This document shows positions 59,118 to 64,000 of a stretch of DNA of 64,000 nt, piece after piece (positions within the stretch are counted from its first letter, which is position 1; every line of letters starts with the position of its first letter). Under the pieces are notes generated by a model. That model did not search any database. It was not told the origin of the DNA and worked only from the letters and a program-made list of their open reading frames with translations. Origin of the DNA: Pseudomonas sp. 10-1B (GTDB lineage: Bacteria; Pseudomonadota; Gammaproteobacteria; Pseudomonadales; Pseudomonadaceae). The stretch lies in the NCBI RefSeq assembly GCF_000935045.1, contig NZ_JYKS01000011.1:124001-188000 (forward strand), in the 5' to 3' direction. Position numbers and translations under genes: made by a program.

Positions 59118-61754
59118 ATGGCCTCGAATGTTGCAACCAAGGACCAGTATCGTGCGCTTGGCCTGTCCACCCTTGCGTTCACCCTGTGTTTCGCGGTGTG
59201 GACGGTATTGTCCATCCTGGGTCTGCAGATCAAGGACGAATTCACCCTTTCCGATACTCAGCTTGGCTTGCTGATGGCCACCCCGGTGCTCACCGGGGCG
59301 ATCTCACGACTCTTCCTCGGTCTGTGGACCGACCGCTATGGCGGACGCTGGGTGTTCGGCCTGTTGATGTTGCTCTCGGCGCTGTGCGTTTACCTGCTGA
59401 GCTTCGCCAACAGCTTCTTCACGCTGCTGCTCGCCGCATTGGGAGTGGGCTTGGCCGGGGGCTCGTTCAGTGTCGGCACCGCCTACACGTCCACTTGGTT
59501 CGAGCCAGGGCGCCAGGGCACGGCACTGGGCATCTTCGGAGCCGGTAACGTCGGCGCCGGCCTGACCAACTTCGCCGCACCGCTGCTGTTGCTGGCCTTG
59601 GGCTGGCGTGGCGCAGCACTGGTCTACGCGACGGTACTGGCAGGCATGGGCGTGCTGTTCATCCTGTTGGCCAAGACCGACCCGCAAAGCAGCACACGCC
59701 AAGGTCATCAGCCGGCCTTGCGCGAACAACTGTCCCCGCTGGCTGAACTTCGCGTGTGGCGCTTCTCGCTGTATTACTTTTTCGTCTTCGGGGCTTTTGT
59801 CGCCCTGGCCCTGTGGCTGCCGCACTATCTGATGCAGGTCTACGGGCTGGGGCTGACCACCGCGGGGATGGTCGCGGCGCTCTACACCGTACCGGCCTCG
59901 CTGTTTCGCATCCTGGGCGGCTGGCTGTCGGATCGCCAGGGCGCGCGGCGGGTGATGTACTGGTCCTTGGGCATCTCGACGCTATGCACCTTCGTGCTCA
60001 GCTACCCACCAACGCGCTACATCATCAGCGGCGTGCACGGCGAAATCGCGTTCAGCATGCATCTGGGCCTGGTGGGCTTTGCCGTGGCCATCATGACCCT
60101 GGGCTTTTTCATGTCACTGGGCATGGCGGCGGTGTTCAAGCACATCCCGACCTACTATCCACAGCATGTCGGTGTGGTTGGTGGCCTGGTGGGTACGGTC
60201 GGTGGCCTGGGCGGGTTTCTGCTGCCGCTGACGTTCGGCATGCTCAACGACGTGATCGGCATCTGGCAAAGCTGTTTCATGCTGCTGTTCCTGGTTGCGG
60301 CCGGGGCGTTGGCCTGGATGCACTACGCGATCCGCATGGCCGAGCGCGTCGAATGGGCGACCCGCAGCGAGGCCCGCGACCTGCCCGAGCTGTCCACCCC
60401 CAGCAGCTTCGTACTGCGCGACTGGCACCCGGAAGACCCAACGTTCTGGGCCGCCACCGGCAAGCGCATCGCCACCCGCAACCTGTGGATCTCGATCCCC
60501 AACTTGTTGCTGGGGTTCGCCATCTGGATGGTCTGGTCGGTGGTGGTGGCCAAGCTGCCGCTGGCCGGCTTCGACTACACCGCCAACCAGCTGTTCTGGC
60601 TGGCCGCCTTGCCAGGCCTGTCAGGCGCCACCCTGCGCATCTTCTACAGTTTCATGGTGCCGATCTTCGGCGGGCGGCGCTGGACCGCACTGTCCACCGC
60701 CTCACTGCTGCTGCCAGCGCTGTGGATCGGCTTTGCCGTGCAGAATCCGCAAACACCTTACCTGGTCATGCTGATCCTGGCGCTGCTGTGCGGCTTGGGT
60801 GGCGGCAACTTCTCCTCGAGCATGGCCAACATTTCGTTCTTCTTCCCCAAGCAGGCCAAGGGCGCGGCCATGGGTTTGAATGCCGGGCTGGGTAACCTGG
60901 GCGTGAGCGTCATGCAGTTCCTGGTGCCGTTGGTGATTACCGTCGGGGTGTTCGGCAGCCTCGGTGGGGCACCGCAGAGCACCACCGAAGGCACACCGCT
61001 GTGGCTGCAGAACGCCGGTTTCATCTGGGTACCGTTCATCCTCGCCGCAACGGCAGCGGCATGGTTCGGTATGAACGACATCGCCAGCGCCAAATCGTCG
61101 CTCAGCGACCAGCTGGCGATCTTCAAACGCAAGCACACCTGGCTGATGAGCGTGCTCTACACCGGCACCTTCGGCAGCTTCATCGGCTTCTCGGCCGGGT
61201 TCCCGTTGCTGGCCGGGCGCCTGTTCCCGGAGGTCGACATCCTCAGGTATGCCTTCCTTGGTCCCTTGATCGGCGCCCTGTCGCGGGCCTTTTCCGGCGG
61301 CCTGGCCGACCGCTTCGGCGGTGGCCGCATCAGCCTGTGGGTGTATGTGGCCATGGCCGCCTGCGTGGTCGGCGTGCTGGTGTCGATAGCGGCGGATTCG
61401 TTCTGGGCATTCCTGACGATGTTCCTGCTGCTGTTCCTTTTCTCTGGCGTGGGCAACGCCAGTACCACGCAGATGATCCCGGCGATCTTCCGCCAACAGG
61501 CTCCACACCTGTTCCCCAACCTGCCTGCCGAAACACAGGCGCTGGTCAGCGAGAAGGAATCCGCCGCCGCCGTGGGCTTCATCTCGGCTGTGGCCGCCTA
61601 CGGTGGCTTCTTCATCCCCAAGTCGTTCGGCAGCGCGTTCGACCTCAGCGGCGGCCCGGAGCCGGCGCTGTATGGGTTCATCATGTTTTACCTGCTGTGC
61701 ATCGCACTGACCTGGTTCTACTACACCCGGCCTGGCGCCGAGAGTCGCTGCTGA
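59118..61754 (+). CDS. narK: Two-domain nitrate/nitrite transporter (NarK1-NarK2 fusion)
   Basis: An 878-residue protein made of two full MFS domains. The first (about 1-415) has 'LGLQIKDEFTLSDTQLGLLMATPVLTGAISRLFLGLWTDRYGG' and resembles NarK1-type nitrate/H+ symporters. The second (about 450-870) has 'GLGGGNFSSSMANISFFFPKQAKGAAMGLNAGLGNLGVS', the nitrate signature of NarK2-type nitrate/nitrite antiporters. Such fusions are known in Paracoccus and other denitrifiers. It lies 29 bases before narG, so it starts the nitrate-respiration operon. The spacer upstream gave no confident FNR/ANR site. Confidence 0.92.
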   Translation: MASNVATKDQYRALGLSTLAFTLCFAVWTVLSILGLQIKDEFTLSDTQLGLLMATPVLTGAISRLFLGLWTDRYGGRWVFGLLMLLSALCVYLLSFANSFFTLLLAALGVGLAGGSFSVGTAYTSTWFEPGRQGTALGIFGAGNVGAGLTNFAAPLLLLALGWRGAALVYATVLAGMGVLFILLAKTDPQSSTRQGHQPALREQLSPLAELRVWRFSLYYFFVFGAFVALALWLPHYLMQVYGLGLTTAGMVAALYTVPASLFRILGGWLSDRQGARRVMYWSLGISTLCTFVLSYPPTRYIISGVHGEIAFSMHLGLVGFAVAIMTLGFFMSLGMAAVFKHIPTYYPQHVGVVGGLVGTVGGLGGFLLPLTFGMLNDVIGIWQSCFMLLFLVAAGALAWMHYAIRMAERVEWATRSEARDLPELSTPSSFVLRDWHPEDPTFWAATGKRIATRNLWISIPNLLLGFAIWMVWSVVVAKLPLAGFDYTANQLFWLAALPGLSGATLRIFYSFMVPIFGGRRWTALSTASLLLPALWIGFAVQNPQTPYLVMLILALLCGLGGGNFSSSMANISFFFPKQAKGAAMGLNAGLGNLGVSVMQFLVPLVITVGVFGSLGGAPQSTTEGTPLWLQNAGFIWVPFILAATAAAWFGMNDIASAKSSLSDQLAIFKRKHTWLMSVLYTGTFGSFIGFSAGFPLLAGRLFPEVDILRYAFLGPLIGALSRAFSGGLADRFGGGRISLWVYVAMAACVVGVLVSIAADSFWAFLTMFLLLFLFSGVGNASTTQMIPAIFRQQAPHLFPNLPAETQALVSEKESAAAVGFISAVAAYGGFFIPKSFGSAFDLSGGPEPALYGFIMFYLLCIALTWFYYTRPGAESRC

Positions 61755-61783
61755 TCGCCCGCGCATCCCTCACGGAGGAAAGC

Positions 61784-64000
61784 CATGAGTTTCTTTATCG
61801 ACCGCCTGCGCTACCTGGTCAAACGTCCGCCCGAATTCGCCAACGGCCACGGCGAAACCCGTGACGAGAGCCGCGATTGGGAGGACGGCTACCGCCAGCG
61901 CTGGCAGTACGACAAGATCGCCCGCTCCACCCATGGGGTGAACTGCACCGGCTCGTGCAGTTGGAAGGTCTACGTGAAGAACGGCCTGGTGACCTGGGAA
62001 ACCCAGCAAACCGACTACCCACGCACCCGCCCCGACCTGCCCAATCACGAGCCACGCGGTTGCCCCCGAGGCGCCAGTTACTCGTGGTACCTGTACAGCG
62101 CCAACCGGCTCAAGTACCCGATGGTGCGCAAGGCGCTGATCCAGCTCTGGCGTGCAGCGCTGGCCGTCGAGCCCGACCCGGTGCGGGCCTGGGCGAGCAT
62201 CGTCGAGGACCCGGACAAAGCCCGCCAGTACAAGACGATACGTGGTCGCGGCGGCTTCGTACGCAGCGATTGGGACGAGTTGCAGACCCTGATCGCCGCC
62301 GCCAACGTCTACACGGTCAAGCAGTATGGCCCCGACCGCGTCGCAGGCTTTTCGCCGATCCCGGCCATGTCGATGGTCAGCTATGCCGCTGGCACCCGCT
62401 ACCTGTCGCTGATCGGCGGCGTGTGCCTGTCGTTCTATGACTGGTACTGCGACCTGCCGCCCGCCTCGCCGCAGGTATGGGGCGAGCAGACCGACGTGCC
62501 CGAGTCGGCCGACTGGTACAACTCCGGCTACATCATCGCCTGGGGCTCGAACGTGCCGCAGACCCGCACGCCCGATGCGCACTTCTTCACCGAGGTGCGC
62601 TACAAGGGCACCAAGACCATCGCCATCACCCCCGACTACGCGGAAATCGCCAAGCTCTGCGATGAGTGGATGAGCGCCAAGCAAGGCACCGACGCGGCCC
62701 TGGCCATCGCCATGGGCCATGTGATCTTCAAGGAATTCCACCTCGACAACCCCAGCGCCTACTTCACCGACTACATTCGCCGCTATACCGACATGCCGAT
62801 GCTGGTCGAGCTGGAACCACGCGAAGACGGCACGCTGGTGCCTGGCAAGCAGCTGCGCGCCAGTGACTTTGCCGGCAACCTGGAGCAGGCCAACAACCCC
62901 GAATGGAAGACCCTCGCCTGGGACGAGCAGGGCGAGCGCCTGGTCGTGCCGCGAGGCTCGATCGGTTTCCGCTGGGGCGAAAGCGGCCACTGGAACCTGG
63001 AAACCGTCGAGGCCGGCGGTGGCGAAGTGCAACTGTGCCTGTCATTGCTGGGTCGCCATGACGAAGTGGCGCGGGTCGCCTTCCCTTATTTCGGCGGTAT
63101 CGCCCGCGAGCATTTCACCCATGTGCCCGTACGCGACGTGCTCTACCACCATATCCCGGCCAAGCGCCTGCGTCTGGCCGACGGCCGCGAGGTGCTGGCG
63201 ACCACCGTGTTCGACCTGAGCGCCGGCAACTACGGCATCGATCGCGGTCTGAGCGCCACGGTCGGCGGCACTGGCGAGGACGATGGCGCCAGCGGCTACG
63301 ACCAGCTCAAGCCCTACACCCCGGCCTGGCAGCAGGCGATCACCGGGGTCAAGGCCGAGCAGATGATCCGCATCGCTCGCGAGTTCGCCAACAATGCCGA
63401 CAAGACCCACGGCCGCTCCATGATCATCGTCGGTGCCGGGATGAACCACTGGTACCACATGGACATGAACTACCGCGGGCTGATCAACATGCTGATCCTC
63501 TGCGGTTGCGTCGGCAAAAGCGGCGGCGGTTGGTCGCATTACGTCGGCCAGGAAAAACTGCGCCCGCAGACCGGCTGGACGCCATTGGCCTTTGCCCTCG
63601 ACTGGCACCGTCCACCCCGTCACATGAACAGCACATCATTCTTCTACAACCACTCCAGCCAGTGGCGCTACGAGAAGCTCGAGGTCAAGGAGTTGCTGTC
63701 ACCGCTGGCCCGCAGCACGGATTTCAGCGGCAGCCTGGTGGACTACAACGTGCGCGCCGAGCGTATGGGTTGGCTGCCCTCGGCGCCGCAGCTGGGCATC
63801 AACCCCTTGCGCCTGGCCGCTGCTGCCCAGGCTGCCGGGCAGAGCACGGTGGACTATACCGTGGATCAGCTCAAGCGCGGCACGCTGCGATTTGCCAGCG
63901 AAGACCCGGACAATCCGCAGAACCACCCACGCAACCTGTTCGTCTGGCGCTCCAACCTGCTCGGCTCATCCGGCAAGGGCCATGAATACATGCTCAAGTA
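61784..64000 (+). CDS. narG: Respiratory nitrate reductase alpha subunit, partial
   Basis: The first 739 codons of a membrane-bound nitrate reductase catalytic subunit, running off the window. The N-terminal [4Fe-4S] ligands are visible (His/Cys in 'STHGVNCTGSCSW' and Cys in 'EPRGCPRGASYSWYLY'). The molybdenum-ligand Asp region is 'SFYDWYCDLPPASPQVWGEQ', followed by 'SADWYNSGYIIAWGSNVPQTRTPDAHF'. It reduces nitrate to nitrite on the cytoplasmic side, with NarH and NarI expected just outside. ACGGAGGAAAGCC gives a strong ribosome site before ATG 61784. Confidence 0.97.

Noticed and set aside
60702..63032. Long minus-strand frames opposite narK and narG (including a 420-codon one)
   Set aside because: They are opposite conserved coding sequence, rich in Arg/Gly/Ala as GC-rich shadows are, and have no family features.
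1..64000. CRISPR array, tRNA, rRNA or riboswitch
   Set aside because: No regularly spaced repeats, tRNA cloverleaf or rRNA-like sequence was noticed on reading; a dedicated covariance-model search would be needed to exclude small RNAs.

Overview
The window is a high-GC bacterial chromosome segment that reads as Pseudomonas (putida/fluorescens-like). The evidence is an OprD-family porin, DUF1302/DUF1329 outer-membrane/periplasmic gene pairs, a Pseudomonas-type inverted REP pair, and AANAANAA (Crc/Hfq-type) motifs beside the start codons of many catabolic genes. No rRNA, tRNA or CRISPR array was seen.

Layout. 1-5 kb: small conserved genes (HhH protein, DUF2188 protein, two short proteins), a PfpI/DJ-1 protein, a small membrane protein, and two damaged dehydrogenase genes (a frameshifted SDR and a truncated, frameshifted Zn-alcohol/formaldehyde dehydrogenase). 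5.1-7.7 kb: a membrane CHASE4-PAS-GGDEF-EAL protein. 8-38 kb: a large catabolic cluster. It holds a Bcr/CflA exporter, OprD porin, TetR regulator, gentisate 1,2-dioxygenase and FAH-family hydrolase, CoA ligase, two CaiB/BaiF CoA-transferases, GMC oxidoreductase, aldehyde dehydrogenase, ferredoxin reductase, a cytochrome P450 fused to a 3Fe-4S ferredoxin, a Zn-alcohol dehydrogenase, FAD monooxygenase, acyl-CoA dehydrogenase, a degenerate SDR, a crotonase, a complete LivKHMGF-type ABC importer, an EamA transporter and an ACS-family MFS transporter. 39.2-40.0 kb: a PrlF/YhaV toxin-antitoxin pair.

40-57 kb: a second catabolic/transport cluster with an alpha-methylacyl-CoA racemase-like protein, two DUF202 proteins, two LysR regulators, an MFS transporter, an acyl-CoA dehydrogenase, an acyl-CoA ligase, and a serine hydrolase-DUF1302-DUF1329-YCF48-RND block. 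56.8-58.2 kb: scars, namely an istB fragment (IS21 family), a REP pair and a decayed Tde1/Tdi1-like toxin-immunity pair. 58.2-64 kb: an SRAP protein, a two-domain NarK and the first 739 codons of narG.

How it works together (inference). In the first cluster the P450-ferredoxin fusion and its reductase would hydroxylate an alkyl group. The ADH/GMC enzyme and ALDH would oxidise it to an acid, the ligase and CoA-transferases would activate it, and the acyl-CoA dehydrogenase, crotonase and SDR-like protein would shorten or modify the side chain. A hydroxybenzoate would then be hydroxylated to gentisate and cleaved. The most striking feature is regulatory. A 17-bp palindrome, consensus CAWWGGWTGAACCWWTG, occurs seven times (13.49, 16.50, 25.03, 25.17, 30.69, 35.69 and 36.72 kb). 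It overlaps or follows recognisable promoters of the main operons and of two paralogous FadR-type GntR genes whose DNA-binding domains are nearly identical, so a single regulon can be read from sequence. Most of the same genes also carry AACAATAA-type motifs at their ribosome-binding sites, which predicts a second layer of Crc/Hfq catabolite repression.
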